NCBI GenBank assembly: GCA_963830065.1
Contig: CAWHLA010000008.1
Location: 248,001 to 312,000 of the forward strand
Origin: JACCZR01 sp963830065
GTDB lineage: Bacteria; Actinomycetota; Thermoleophilia; Solirubrobacterales; Thermoleophilaceae
Direction: 5' to 3'
Length of the DNA: 64,000 nt
Shown: piece after piece, positions 6,175-14,431 of the stretch
Numbering within the stretch: position 1 is the stretch's first letter
Layout of the letters: every line of letters begins with the position of its first letter
Made by a program: the position numbers and the translations under genes
Notes under the pieces: generated by a model
Database searches by the model: none
What the model saw: the letters and a program-made list of their open reading frames with translations, nothing else
What the model was told of the DNA's origin: nothing

Positions 6175-8346
6175 CTAGGACCGCGGCTCGGTGAGCTCTC
6201 GGCCCAGGCGCGCCGAGTAGAGCGAGCGCACCCGGCGCAGACGCGCCTCGGGCGACGGCCAGGCGGCCACCAGCGCGCCCAGCACCACCATCAGGCCGCC
6301 CAGCCATATCCAGCTCACCAGCGGGGAGACGATCACCCGAAAAGTGGCCGGAGGCGGGTTGTTGCGGTAGTTCTCCAGCAGCGACCCGACGATCAGCGCC
6401 AGGCCCTCGGAGCCGATGTTCGCGAAGCGGCGGTCGCCCTCGGCGATCGGCTTCTCCAGTGAGGAGATGTCGGGCCGGATCGCGGTCCACAGGTCGCGGC
6501 GCAGACCCCAGCGGACGTCGACCTCGCTGTTGGCCTCGCCCTCGAAGTAGCGAGACACCACGCCCTTCTGTGGGTCGCGGGTCGGGTAGAAGTTGCGCGC
6601 CGGCCGCACGACCTGGGTCTCATCGCCCTTGCGCACCAGCATCGTCGCCCCCAGGGAGATCGGCGCGCCGGTGCCCTCGCGGTCGTCGGACAGGGCAGCG
6701 GTGGGCTGGCGGTACGTGAGCTCGTAATCGCCCACCTTCACCGACTGCCCGGGCGAGAGGCGCACGTCGCGCTGCTCGAGGAAGGCCGAGGACGCGGCCA
6801 CCCCGAGGAACAGGATGGCCATCCCCATGTGGACGAGGTAGCCGCCGTAGCGCCGGCGGTTGCGGCCGACCAGGCGGCCCAGCGCCCGGGGCAGCGGCTC
6901 GCCGGTCATCGCCCGCCGCGCCACCGCGCCGCGCCAGAACTCCTGCACGATCACCGCCACCACGAAGGCCACGAAGGTGAACATCGCCAGGGAGGTGGGA
7001 CTGTCGGGGGCGTCGGTGGCCGCCACGAGCACGACCGCGACCAGCGCCGCGAACGCCACCGGGACCACCAGCACCCGGCGTACGCCCGACCAGGTCGCCC
7101 GCCGCCAGGCCAACACGGGGCCGATCCCCGTGAGCACCACCAGCACCAGCGCGAGCGGGGTGGTGATCGAGCTGAACCAGGGCGGCCCCACGCTCGCCTC
7201 GCGGCCGGTGACCGCCTCGGAGATGAGCGGGAAGAAGGTGCCCCACATGATCACAAGCGCCAGCGCCAGCAGCACCAGGTTGTTGAGCAGGAAGAAGGCC
7301 TCGCGCGAGACCAGGGAGTCCAGCCGCGCCTCGGACTTCAGCGAGTCGAGCCGGCTCACGATCAGCCCCACCGAGAACAGGACCACGATGCCGATGAAGG
7401 CCAGGAACTGCGGCCCGATGGTCGACGCGCCGAAGGCGTGGATCGACGACAGCACGCCCGACCGCACCAGGAACGTGCCCAGCAGCGCGAGCACGAATGT
7501 CGCGACGATCAGCGACGCGTTCCAGACCTTCAGCATCCCCCGCTTCTCCTGCACGATGATCGAGTGCAGGAAGGCCGTGCCCACCAGCCACGGCATCAAA
7601 GCCGCGTTCTCGACGGGATCCCAGGCCCAGTAGCCACCCCAGCCCAGCTCGGTGTACGACCACAGCGCACCGAGCAGGATGCCGGTCCCCAGGAAGGTCC
7701 AGGCCACCAGCGCGAACCGGCGCGTGGCGCGGATCCAGTCCGCTCCCGTGCGTCGGGTGATCAGCGCCCCCACCGCGAAGGCGAAGGGGATCGTGAAGCC
7801 CACGTAGCCCGTGTAGAGCATGGGCGGGTGGATCATCATCGCCGGGTGGCGCAGAAGCGGGTTCAGGCCACGGCCGTCCGGCGGCACCATCGCCGCGCTG
7901 ACGGTGTCGAACGGGCTCTCCCACCCCACCATCAGGATCAGGAAGAAGGCAGCGACGACGCCGAGCACCGCCGTGGCCCACGGGGTGATCTCGCGCAGTG
8001 AGTGGCGGGTCAGGAACAGCACTGCGCTCGAGAAGAGCGACAGCAGCAGCACCCAGAGCAGGAGCGACCCGTCCTGGGTCGACCACATGCCGGTGATCTT
8101 GTAGAAGGTCGGCGTGTCGGTGGAGGACGACTCCTCCACCAGCGCAAACGAGAAGTCCGAGCTGAGGTAGGCGCGCTCGAGGATCGCGAAGGCGAGCACC
8201 AGCAGCCCGGCGAGGCAGTAGATCGACCGCCGGGCCGACACCGCCAGCTCACGGCGGCCGGTCCGAGCGGCGGCCACCGCCGCGCCGATCGCGAACAGAG
8301 CGCACAGCAGTCCTACGAAGAGGCAGGCGGCCCCGACCTGGGCCAT
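6175..8346 (-). CDS. ccmF: Cytochrome c haem lyase subunit CcmF
   Basis: CcmF joins haem from CcmE to CXXCH motifs of apocytochromes on the outer face of the membrane. The 723-residue protein has about 14 membrane helices. The WWD-type haem-handling domain reads GWGGYWAWDPVENAA near residue 240, and the conserved HPPMLYTGY motif is near residue 173. A soluble outward segment rich in strands lies at about 560-680 before the last helix, as in the family. The length fits bacterial CcmF. It lies 3 bp after ccmE. CcmA, B, C and D are not in the window. Confidence 0.93.
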   Translation of the reverse strand: MAQVGAACLFVGLLCALFAIGAAVAAARTGRRELAVSARRSIYCLAGLLVLAFAILERAYLSSDFSFALVEESSSTDTPTFYKITGMWSTQDGSLLLWVLLLSLFSSAVLFLTRHSLREITPWATAVLGVVAAFFLILMVGWESPFDTVSAAMVPPDGRGLNPLLRHPAMMIHPPMLYTGYVGFTIPFAFAVGALITRRTGADWIRATRRFALVAWTFLGTGILLGALWSYTELGWGGYWAWDPVENAALMPWLVGTAFLHSIIVQEKRGMLKVWNASLIVATFVLALLGTFLVRSGVLSSIHAFGASTIGPQFLAFIGIVVLFSVGLIVSRLDSLKSEARLDSLVSREAFFLLNNLVLLALALVIMWGTFFPLISEAVTGREASVGPPWFSSITTPLALVLVVLTGIGPVLAWRRATWSGVRRVLVVPVAFAALVAVVLVAATDAPDSPTSLAMFTFVAFVVAVIVQEFWRGAVARRAMTGEPLPRALGRLVGRNRRRYGGYLVHMGMAILFLGVAASSAFLEQRDVRLSPGQSVKVGDYELTYRQPTAALSDDREGTGAPISLGATMLVRKGDETQVVRPARNFYPTRDPQKGVVSRYFEGEANSEVDVRWGLRRDLWTAIRPDISSLEKPIAEGDRRFANIGSEGLALIVGSLLENYRNNPPPATFRVIVSPLVSWIWLGGLMVVLGALVAAWPSPEARLRRVRSLYSARLGRELTEPRS

Positions 8347-8349
8347 CGC

Positions 8350-8748
8350 CTAGGTCTTCTCTTTGGTGAACTTCGAGGGGCACTTCGTGACGAGCGAGTC
8401 GCGCTCGGCCACGAACGTGCCGGCCTGCAGGCTGCCCGAGACGATCACCTCTCGCCCGTCGCGGAACGGATCAGGCACCGCGCCCACGTAGCGAACGGGA
8501 ACCGAGTCGGATCCGGTCCGGTCGCGGATGCGGAAGCGCAGGGCCTCTCCCTCTCGCGTGACCGATCCGTTCACGACCTTGCCGGTGAGCTCGTAGGACC
8601 TCCCCGGCTCGGAGGCCTTGACCACCTGGGAAGGCGTGCTGGCCTCGGTGGAGGAGGAGAAGCTGGTGTAGACCAGCGCACCCGCCAGCGCCAGCGCGGC
8701 GGTCAGGGCCACGATCAGCCGGACGCGGCGCTTTCGGGCGGGATCCAT
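8350..8748 (-). CDS. ccmE: Haem chaperone CcmE, Cys-type variant
   Basis: CcmE carries haem covalently from CcmC to CcmF. The 132-residue protein has an N-terminal anchor (about 10-28) and an OB-fold beta domain (about 48-120: YELTGKVVNGSV, LRFRIRDRTGSD, VPVRYVGAVPDPF, REVIVSGSL). Classical CcmE binds haem through His in an HxxxY motif. Here that position holds Cys123 in C-P-S-K-F, resembling the CxxxY class known from archaea and some bacteria, but with Phe127 in place of Tyr. The protein ends five residues later, so no alternative His motif exists. Upstream of ccmF with a 3-bp gap. Confidence 0.86.
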   Translation of the reverse strand: MDPARKRRVRLIVALTAALALAGALVYTSFSSSTEASTPSQVVKASEPGRSYELTGKVVNGSVTREGEALRFRIRDRTGSDSVPVRYVGAVPDPFRDGREVIVSGSLQAGTFVAERDSLVTKCPSKFTKEKT

Positions 8749-8772
8749 TCCCCCCGGAGTCTAGGAGGGGGA
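8749..8772 (-). promoter_or_regulatory. Hairpin overlapping the ccmE ribosome-binding region
   Basis: TCCCCC (8749-8754) can pair with GGGGGA (8767-8772) around a 12-nt loop, directly before the ccmE ATG. On the minus-strand transcript the G-rich arm adjoining the start codon is the only Shine-Dalgarno-like sequence, so the stem could hide it. It might equally be the tail-end hairpin of the upstream small gene. Confidence 0.25.
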
Positions 8773-8792
8773 CCTGCGCATTCGTGCCCCCT

Positions 8793-9050
8793 TCAGAGCC
8801 GGCGGAAGCGGCGCCGCTTGACGAGAACGATGCCTCCGAGCAGCGGGAAGGCGATCCAGGTGCCCGAGCCGCAGCCGCCGCCCTCATCGTCGCTCTCGGT
8901 GTCACCGGCATCGCCGCCCTCGTCGTCGCCGTCGGACAACTTCTTCGACGAGCTGGACTTGCCGCCGCTGCTGCCGCTCTTCGCCACGGCCGGTGCGGCG
9001 GCGGAGAAGACGAGAGTCAACGAGAGGAGGAGCGCCAGGAGAATTCGCAT
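8793..9050 (-). CDS. Small exported protein with C-terminal anchor
   Basis: An 85-residue protein with a clean signal peptide (about 1-23, ending AVAKS), a low-complexity Ser/Lys then Asp/Glu/Gly linker (24-58), a GGGCGSG motif, a hydrophobic helix (about 64-78) and a basic tail VKRRRFRRL. This signal peptide - linker - Gly/Cys motif - helix - Arg cluster plan resembles tripartite C-terminal sorting signals (MYXO-CTERM or GlyGly-CTERM types). I do not recognise a family. It lies between ccmE and the antiporter gene, same strand, with 19-44 bp gaps. Confidence 0.6.
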   Translation of the reverse strand: MRILLALLLSLTLVFSAAAPAVAKSGSSGGKSSSSKKLSDGDDEGGDAGDTESDDEGGGCGSGTWIAFPLLGGIVLVKRRRFRRL

Positions 9051-9069
9051 GCGCCCAATATAAGGCCGT

Positions 9070-10647
9070 TCAGGCGACTTCGCTCGGGTGGCCCGCCCCC
9101 GGCCACGGGGCCAGGATCAGGATCACCAGCGCGTCCTCGGTGGCGCGGATCTCGCGCCGCTCGGCCGGCTCGAAGTGGGCCAGGAACCCGGGTCCGGCGT
9201 CGGCCACCTCGCCACCCTGGTCGACCTCCAGTCGGCCCGCCGCCACCATCACGTACGCCCGTTCGTGGGTCTCGTGCTCCTGCATCAGCTCGCCGGCCGG
9301 AAGATTGATCGCGATCGCCCGCGTGTTGTTGTCGGAGTGCAGCACCTGCGGGTGATGGGGCTGCACGTCGAGCGAGGCGATGTCCCAGCTCTCCAAGGGT
9401 CCCTCCTCATCAATCGTTGGGCGCGTGATCATGCCGCACCAGCGCCGGTCTCGGCCCTTCGGGCCATCCACTCCGCGCCCGGCGTGGTCGGAGAGGCCGT
9501 GGACGATGATCGAGGCGAACACCGCCAGCGCGGCCAGGTTGAAGATCTGGCCGGCGTCCTCGATCCCCGATCCCAGCACGATCAGGGCGAAGGTCATCGT
9601 GGCCACGCCCTTCGGGCCGAACCAGGACATGAAGGCCTTGGTCGGCGTGTCCGTGCCGGTGCCGGCCAGCGACAGGAACACCGCCACCGGCCGCGCCACC
9701 AGGAACAGGAACACGACGATCGCCACCGCCGCCAGGCCGTCGTCGAACAGGCCGCCGAAGGTCAGCAGCGCCCCGAACACCACGAAGATCCCGAGCTTGA
9801 CGATCTCGATCACGTCCTCCGAGCGGGACTCGAAGCACGCGCGGATGTCCGGGCGCAGGATCCCGAGGGCGATCGCCCCGACGAACACGGCGATGAAGCC
9901 GTTGCCGTCGACGAGGACCGCCGCGCCGTAGGCCGCGAACGCCACCCCCAGCCCGTACAGGGCCTTCTGATGGGCGGAGATCTCGTGGCCCAGCGCACGC
10001 TCGCGCGGCATCAGGCGCGAGGCCAGCCACCCCACCGCCAGCCCGGTCAGCAGCCCAAGGCCGACGTCCCGTAGGACGAATTCCCACCAGACGAAGTCGT
10101 CCTCCGCGCCCAGCGCCGCCAGCAGCGCGAGCACGGCGGGCAGCGCCAGCCCGTCGTTCATCCCCGACTCCAGGTTGAGCGAGTGGCGGATCAGCCGCGG
10201 CACCCGCGGGTTGGTCACCACCGAGGAGGACAGCACGGGGTCGGTGGGCGAGAGCAGAGCCCCCAGCAGGAAGGCCTCGGTCCACCCGAGGTCGGTGAGC
10301 GCCTTGGTGGCGAGGGCAACCAGGAGCGCGGTCAGCGGCATGGCCAGCACCAGCTTGCGAGCGGGGAGGTGCCAGGCCGTCTGGAGCATCTCCGCTTCGA
10401 CCTCGAGCCCGTCGCGGAACAGGATGACCACCAGGGCGACCACCGCCAGCGTGGCCACGAAGCCTCCGCGGGGGTCGAACTCGAGGACCTCCAGTCCCCC
10501 CTCCCCCAGCACGAATCCCGCCACCACGAACAGCGCGGTGAGCGACACGAAGCTGCGCCTGGCCACCCCCGCCAGCAGGGCGCCGACGATCAGCAGCGCG
10601 CCGAATACGGCCAGCACGTCGTCCGGAGCGGTGGCCGCAAGCACCAT
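9070..10647 (-). CDS. CPA1-type Na+/H+ antiporter fused to a cupin domain
   Basis: Residues 1 to about 395 form a 12-13 helix CPA1 (NhaP-like) antiporter. Visible hallmarks are LLSPTDPVLSSSV near residue 135 and the ion-site region LESGMNDGLALP near residue 165. Residues about 406-525 form a soluble beta-rich cupin with the metal-type motif EHETHERAY and a second barrel strand set ending VILILAPWPG. The reading frame is continuous. An internal ATG at 9432 could in principle start a free cupin, but the antiporter has no stop of its own. The C-terminal cupin is probably cytoplasmic and may sense a ligand or metal. Divergent from the GH2 gene. Confidence 0.82.
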   Translation of the reverse strand: MVLAATAPDDVLAVFGALLIVGALLAGVARRSFVSLTALFVVAGFVLGEGGLEVLEFDPRGGFVATLAVVALVVILFRDGLEVEAEMLQTAWHLPARKLVLAMPLTALLVALATKALTDLGWTEAFLLGALLSPTDPVLSSSVVTNPRVPRLIRHSLNLESGMNDGLALPAVLALLAALGAEDDFVWWEFVLRDVGLGLLTGLAVGWLASRLMPRERALGHEISAHQKALYGLGVAFAAYGAAVLVDGNGFIAVFVGAIALGILRPDIRACFESRSEDVIEIVKLGIFVVFGALLTFGGLFDDGLAAVAIVVFLFLVARPVAVFLSLAGTGTDTPTKAFMSWFGPKGVATMTFALIVLGSGIEDAGQIFNLAALAVFASIIVHGLSDHAGRGVDGPKGRDRRWCGMITRPTIDEEGPLESWDIASLDVQPHHPQVLHSDNNTRAIAINLPAGELMQEHETHERAYVMVAAGRLEVDQGGEVADAGPGFLAHFEPAERREIRATEDALVILILAPWPGAGHPSEVA

Positions 10648-10735
10648 CGGCGTGCAGGCTTTCAGACCGGGTGGAGCGCAACTCCTGCCCTCCTTCTACG
10701 TTTCTGCGCTAGCGATGCGGCCTCTCCAAGGCCAT

Positions 10736-12613
10736 ATGCCCGTGCTCGTGCGACTGCTCTGCGCCGTGGCGGTCCTCGCCTGCCTGGTCCCGGTCGCCGC
10801 CAGCGCGGCGCCGCGCGGCAAGACGCTGGGCAACGGCTGGCAGATCCGCTCGCAGTCCGCTCAGCCGGGCGAAGCGCAGGACGCGCCGCCCGAGGAGGGC
10901 ACCGGCGCGCCCAGCACGCCCAACGCTCCGGCCACCCCGGCGCCCCAGGCCGGCAGCTACGTGCCCACGGCGGTCCCGTCGGTGTTCGACCCGATCGCCA
11001 AGCGCAGCGCCTACTCGGGCACCGTGCGCCGCTACAAGATCCGTTTCCGCGGGCCCAGGACCCCGAAGGGCTTCCGCTGGCTGCTTCGCTTCGAGGGCGT
11101 GCGCCGCAACGCGGGCGTGCTGCTCAACGGCAAGCGCATCGGCCGCAACAAGACGCCGTACATCCCGTTCGAGGTCGAGGCCAAGGGCCTGCGCCCGAAC
11201 CGGATGAACGAGCTGGTCGTGATCGTCGACAACCGCAAGGATCGCCAGCTCACTGAGGGGTGGTGGAACTGGGGCGGGATCATCCGCCCGGTGCGCCTGG
11301 TCCCGGTGGGCCGCGCGTATCTGAAGGACCTCGGGGTGATGTCCAAGGTCCGCTGCCGCGGACCGGCGAGCGCCTGCTCGGCCAAGTTCCTGGTAAACGG
11401 CAACATGCAGAAGCTCGGCGGCAAGGGCAAGATCAAGCCCACCGTCGAGGCGTACTTCCGCTCCCCGTCCGGGCGCGTGACCAAGCGCAACGTGCGGCTG
11501 CACACACAGGGCAAGCGCAACAAGCCGCTCAGCTTCTCGGTCAAAGTGCCCGCGCCACAGCTGTGGGCGCCGGAGGCGCCGCGGCTCTACCGCGCGATCA
11601 TCAAGGTCCGCCTGGGCAAGACCGTGGTCCAGCGCAAGTCGATGCTGACCGGCGTGCGCCAGGTGTCCGTGGTCAACGGCCGGCTGGCGCTGAACAACCG
11701 GGCGGTGGACATGCGCGGCACCTCGATCCACGAGGACCTGCCGGGCACGGGCACGGCGCTGACGGAGGCCGGTATGAACCGGATCGTCGCTGACCTCAAG
11801 GCCGTGGGCGCCAACGTCACCCGCACCCACTACAGCCTCAACGAGCGGCTGCTCCAGAAGCTCGACCGGGCCGGGATCCTGGTCTGGAACGAGGCTCCGG
11901 TGTGGCAGCGCGACCGCCTCCTGGGCCGCCAGGCCGACCGCGCGAAGGCCTACCGGCAGCTCGAGGGGACGGTTATCGCCGGACGCAGCCATCCCTCGGT
12001 CATCACCCACTCCGTGGCCAACGAGCTCGTGCACTTCCCCGACGAGTCCACCACCACGAGCCTGTACCTGCGCCGGGCCTCGGAGCGGGCCCGAAAGCTC
12101 GACCCGACGCTGCCGATCTCGGTAGCCATCAAGACCGGCCCCCGCATCGGGCCCCAGCAGGTGTACTCGAAGTACTTCGACATGATCGGGCTCAACGAGT
12201 ACTTCGGCTGGTACGGGCGGGCGCCCGACTTCGCGTCGCTGCCCGACTACCTGAACTACATGCGTTCAACGTTCCCACGCCAGGCGCTGGTGGTCACCGA
12301 GTTCGGCGCCGAGGCCCGGCCCGAGAACGCCACCGACCCACCCACCAAGAAGGGCAGCTACGCGTTCCAGGCCAAGTTCGTCAAGGACCACTTGGACATC
12401 CACGACCGGACGCCGTTCCTGTCCGGCTCGTTGTACTGGACCCTGCGCGAGTTCGAGATCTTCCCCGGCTGGACCGGTGGCGCCGGCGCCCGCGATCCGC
12501 AGTACCCCACCACCCGGCACAACAAGGGCCTGTTGACCTACGACGGCCAGATCAAGCCGGCGTGGATCATCGCGCGCGACCGCTTCAAGTCACGCCCGCT
12601 GTACCGCCCGTAG
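10736..12613 (+). CDS. Secreted glycoside hydrolase family 2 (beta-glycosidase)
   Basis: A 625-residue exported enzyme. From the ATG at 10736 a signal peptide (about 1-23, ending ASAA) is followed by a Pro/Ala-rich linker (about 40-75). A jelly-roll sugar-binding domain follows (about 85-220, with WWNWGGIIRPV), then an Ig-like domain (about 225-345) and the TIM-barrel domain. The acid/base Glu lies in SVANE near residue 430 and the nucleophile in VTEFGAE near residue 522. The family includes beta-galactosidases, beta-glucuronidases and beta-mannosidases; substrate cannot be fixed by eye. An ATG at 10715 would add seven residues. AAGG precedes the chosen start. It is a singleton, divergent from the antiporter. 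Confidence 0.87.
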   Translation: MPVLVRLLCAVAVLACLVPVAASAAPRGKTLGNGWQIRSQSAQPGEAQDAPPEEGTGAPSTPNAPATPAPQAGSYVPTAVPSVFDPIAKRSAYSGTVRRYKIRFRGPRTPKGFRWLLRFEGVRRNAGVLLNGKRIGRNKTPYIPFEVEAKGLRPNRMNELVVIVDNRKDRQLTEGWWNWGGIIRPVRLVPVGRAYLKDLGVMSKVRCRGPASACSAKFLVNGNMQKLGGKGKIKPTVEAYFRSPSGRVTKRNVRLHTQGKRNKPLSFSVKVPAPQLWAPEAPRLYRAIIKVRLGKTVVQRKSMLTGVRQVSVVNGRLALNNRAVDMRGTSIHEDLPGTGTALTEAGMNRIVADLKAVGANVTRTHYSLNERLLQKLDRAGILVWNEAPVWQRDRLLGRQADRAKAYRQLEGTVIAGRSHPSVITHSVANELVHFPDESTTTSLYLRRASERARKLDPTLPISVAIKTGPRIGPQQVYSKYFDMIGLNEYFGWYGRAPDFASLPDYLNYMRSTFPRQALVVTEFGAEARPENATDPPTKKGSYAFQAKFVKDHLDIHDRTPFLSGSLYWTLREFEIFPGWTGGAGARDPQYPTTRHNKGLLTYDGQIKPAWIIARDRFKSRPLYRP

Positions 12614-12627
12614 TCTGCGGCGCCTGA

Positions 12628-12640
12628 CCTCGGTACGAGG
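12628..12640. terminator. Small hairpin between convergent genes
   Basis: CCTCG-GTA-CGAGG forms a perfect 5-bp stem in the 33-bp gap between the GH2 stop and the end of the coiled-coil gene. It is short and has no T-run, so termination is only suggested by position. Confidence 0.3.
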
Positions 12641-12646
12641 GTGCGG

Positions 12647-13057
12647 CTAGGTACCGCCCGGCAGTCGATCTGCCAGCCGGCCGAGTGGCCCCACCGCTTC
12701 CTGGAGGGAGTCCACCCCTTGGTTCAGCCCCTCCAGGCTCTGGATCAGCCGGTCGAGCAGCTGGGTGAGCTGCTCCATGCTCTCGTTGAGGTTCTCCAGC
12801 GTGTCGGGCACGCGGGCGAGGTGCTGCTGGACCTCGACCAGGGTGGGCATGGCCTCCTCGATGTTGGCCATGCGCTGGTCCATCGCCTTGATGCCGGCGG
12901 TCTGCTCGGCCACCGCGGACATGTCCTTTTCGAGGCTCTTCAGCGCCTCTGTGTCCTGGCCCACCTTCTGAATCGCCTCCGACATCTCCTGCAGCCGCTG
13001 GGTGTTCTCGGCGATCTTCGGGAGCAACAGGCCTTCGAGGGGTAGCCGGGGCGCCAT
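12647..13057 (-). CDS. Coiled-coil protein of unknown function
   Basis: A 136-residue soluble protein that is almost entirely heptad-patterned helix: NTQRLQEMSEAIQKVGQ, LKSLEKDMSAVAEQTAGIK, then LENLNESMEQLTQLLDRLI. No signal peptide or membrane helix is visible. Similar phasin-like or apolipoprotein-like coiled coils occur next to P450 and lipid genes in actinobacteria, but I cannot assign a family. The chosen ATG lies 21 bp from the divergent P450 ATG at 13079; the long upstream open frame is a P450 shadow. Confidence 0.68.
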   Translation of the reverse strand: MAPRLPLEGLLLPKIAENTQRLQEMSEAIQKVGQDTEALKSLEKDMSAVAEQTAGIKAMDQRMANIEEAMPTLVEVQQHLARVPDTLENLNESMEQLTQLLDRLIQSLEGLNQGVDSLQEAVGPLGRLADRLPGGT

Positions 13058-13078
13058 CGGGCTGGCACAGTACGGGCA

Positions 13079-14431
13079 ATGGCAGTCAAGACGCTTCCCG
13101 ACGGGCCCCGGTGGCCCAGCCCCGTGCAGGCCGTGGCGTGGTTCGCCCGGCCGGTCGCCTTCTTCGAGACGTGCCGGCAGCGCTACGGCAAGCGCTTCAC
13201 GATCCGGCTCCCGGGCCAGTACCCGTTCGTCCATCTGTCCGACGTGGACGAGTGCAAGCAGGTGCTCACCGCGGACCCGGAGGTGCTGCACCCCGGCGAG
13301 GGAGCGCGGCTGCTCGAGCCGATCGTCGGGAGCAACTCGCTCATCCTGCTCGACGAGAAGCCGCATCTGGATCAGCGCAAGCTGCTCACGCCGGCCTTCC
13401 ACGGGGAGCGGATCGAGCGGCTCTCCGACCTCGTCACCGACGTGGCCGAGCGCGAGGTGGCGGCCTGGCCTCGCGACGAGCCGGTGACCCTCCACCCGCG
13501 GCTGCAGAGCCTGACGCTGGAGATCATCCTGCGAGCGGTGTTCGGGCTCGACCCGGGCCCGCGGCTGGACGGCCTGCGGGATCGGCTCAGCACCATCATG
13601 GACTGGGCCGCGGGGCCGATCGCCAGCATCCCGCCGCTGCAGCGCCAGCTGGGCGGCTGGGGGCCGTGGGCGCGCTTCACCGCGATCCGCGACGAGGCCG
13701 ACGCGCTGATCTTCGAGCTGATCGACGAGCGCCGCGCCGAGGGCGCCGGCGACCGCGACGACGTGCTCGCCATGCTCCTGGCCGCCCGTCACGCCGACGG
13801 GTCGGAGATGACGGCCCGGGAGCTGCGCGACGAGCTGATGACCATGCTGGTCGCCGGGCACGAGACCACCGCCTCGGAGCTCGCGTGGGCGTTCTCCCGT
13901 CTGGCGCGCGAGCCGAGGGTGCTCGCCCGGCTGCGCGAGGAGATCTCCGGCGACGACGGCGACGCGTACCTGACGGCCACTATCAACGAGACGCTGCGGC
14001 GCAAGCCCACCCTGCCGATCGCCGAGCCGCGCCTGGTGATGGAGCCCTACGAGCTGGGCGGCGTGACCTACCCGCCCGGCGTCTGCCTGGCGGTTAACGC
14101 CTACCTGGTCCACCACGACCCGGATGTCTACGACGAGCCGTACGAGTTCCGTCCCGAGCGCTTCCTCGACCAGAAGCCGGGGACATACACCTGGATCCCG
14201 TTCGGCGGGGGCCGGCGCCGCTGCATCGGTGCGAGTTTTGCCGTGCTCGAGATGAAGGCCGTGCTGCGCGCGGCCCTCCGCGCGGATTCGCTGCAGACCG
14301 TAACCGCACCCGAGACCGCGCGGCGGCGGGCGATCACGATCAGCCCGGCATCGGCCGGGCGGGTGACGCTAACTCCCGAGCGTGCTCGCCGAAGCGCCCC
14401 GGGTCTCGTCGCCGAGCCAGCCGCGAAGTAG
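13079..14431 (+). CDS. Cytochrome P450 (first)
   Basis: A 450-residue haem monooxygenase with no membrane anchor. Visible motifs: the oxygen-binding I-helix AGHETT (259-264), the K-helix ExxR in ETLRR (about 304), the PERF region, and the haem-ligand loop FGGGRRRCIG with Cys382. The CIG haem loop and AGHETT pattern resemble CYP110/CYP102-like fatty-acid hydroxylase relatives more than the FGxGxHxCLG type encoded at 42.7 kb. Redox partners are not in the window. The 3' end overlaps the convergent crotonase by 63 bp. Substrate unknown. Confidence 0.92.
   Translation: MAVKTLPDGPRWPSPVQAVAWFARPVAFFETCRQRYGKRFTIRLPGQYPFVHLSDVDECKQVLTADPEVLHPGEGARLLEPIVGSNSLILLDEKPHLDQRKLLTPAFHGERIERLSDLVTDVAEREVAAWPRDEPVTLHPRLQSLTLEIILRAVFGLDPGPRLDGLRDRLSTIMDWAAGPIASIPPLQRQLGGWGPWARFTAIRDEADALIFELIDERRAEGAGDRDDVLAMLLAARHADGSEMTARELRDELMTMLVAGHETTASELAWAFSRLAREPRVLARLREEISGDDGDAYLTATINETLRRKPTLPIAEPRLVMEPYELGGVTYPPGVCLAVNAYLVHHDPDVYDEPYEFRPERFLDQKPGTYTWIPFGGGRRRCIGASFAVLEMKAVLRAALRADSLQTVTAPETARRRAITISPASAGRVTLTPERARRSAPGLVAEPAAK

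Noticed and set aside
10175..10735. N-terminal extension of the GH2 enzyme
   Set aside because: It is antisense to the antiporter gene; a normal signal peptide begins at 10736.
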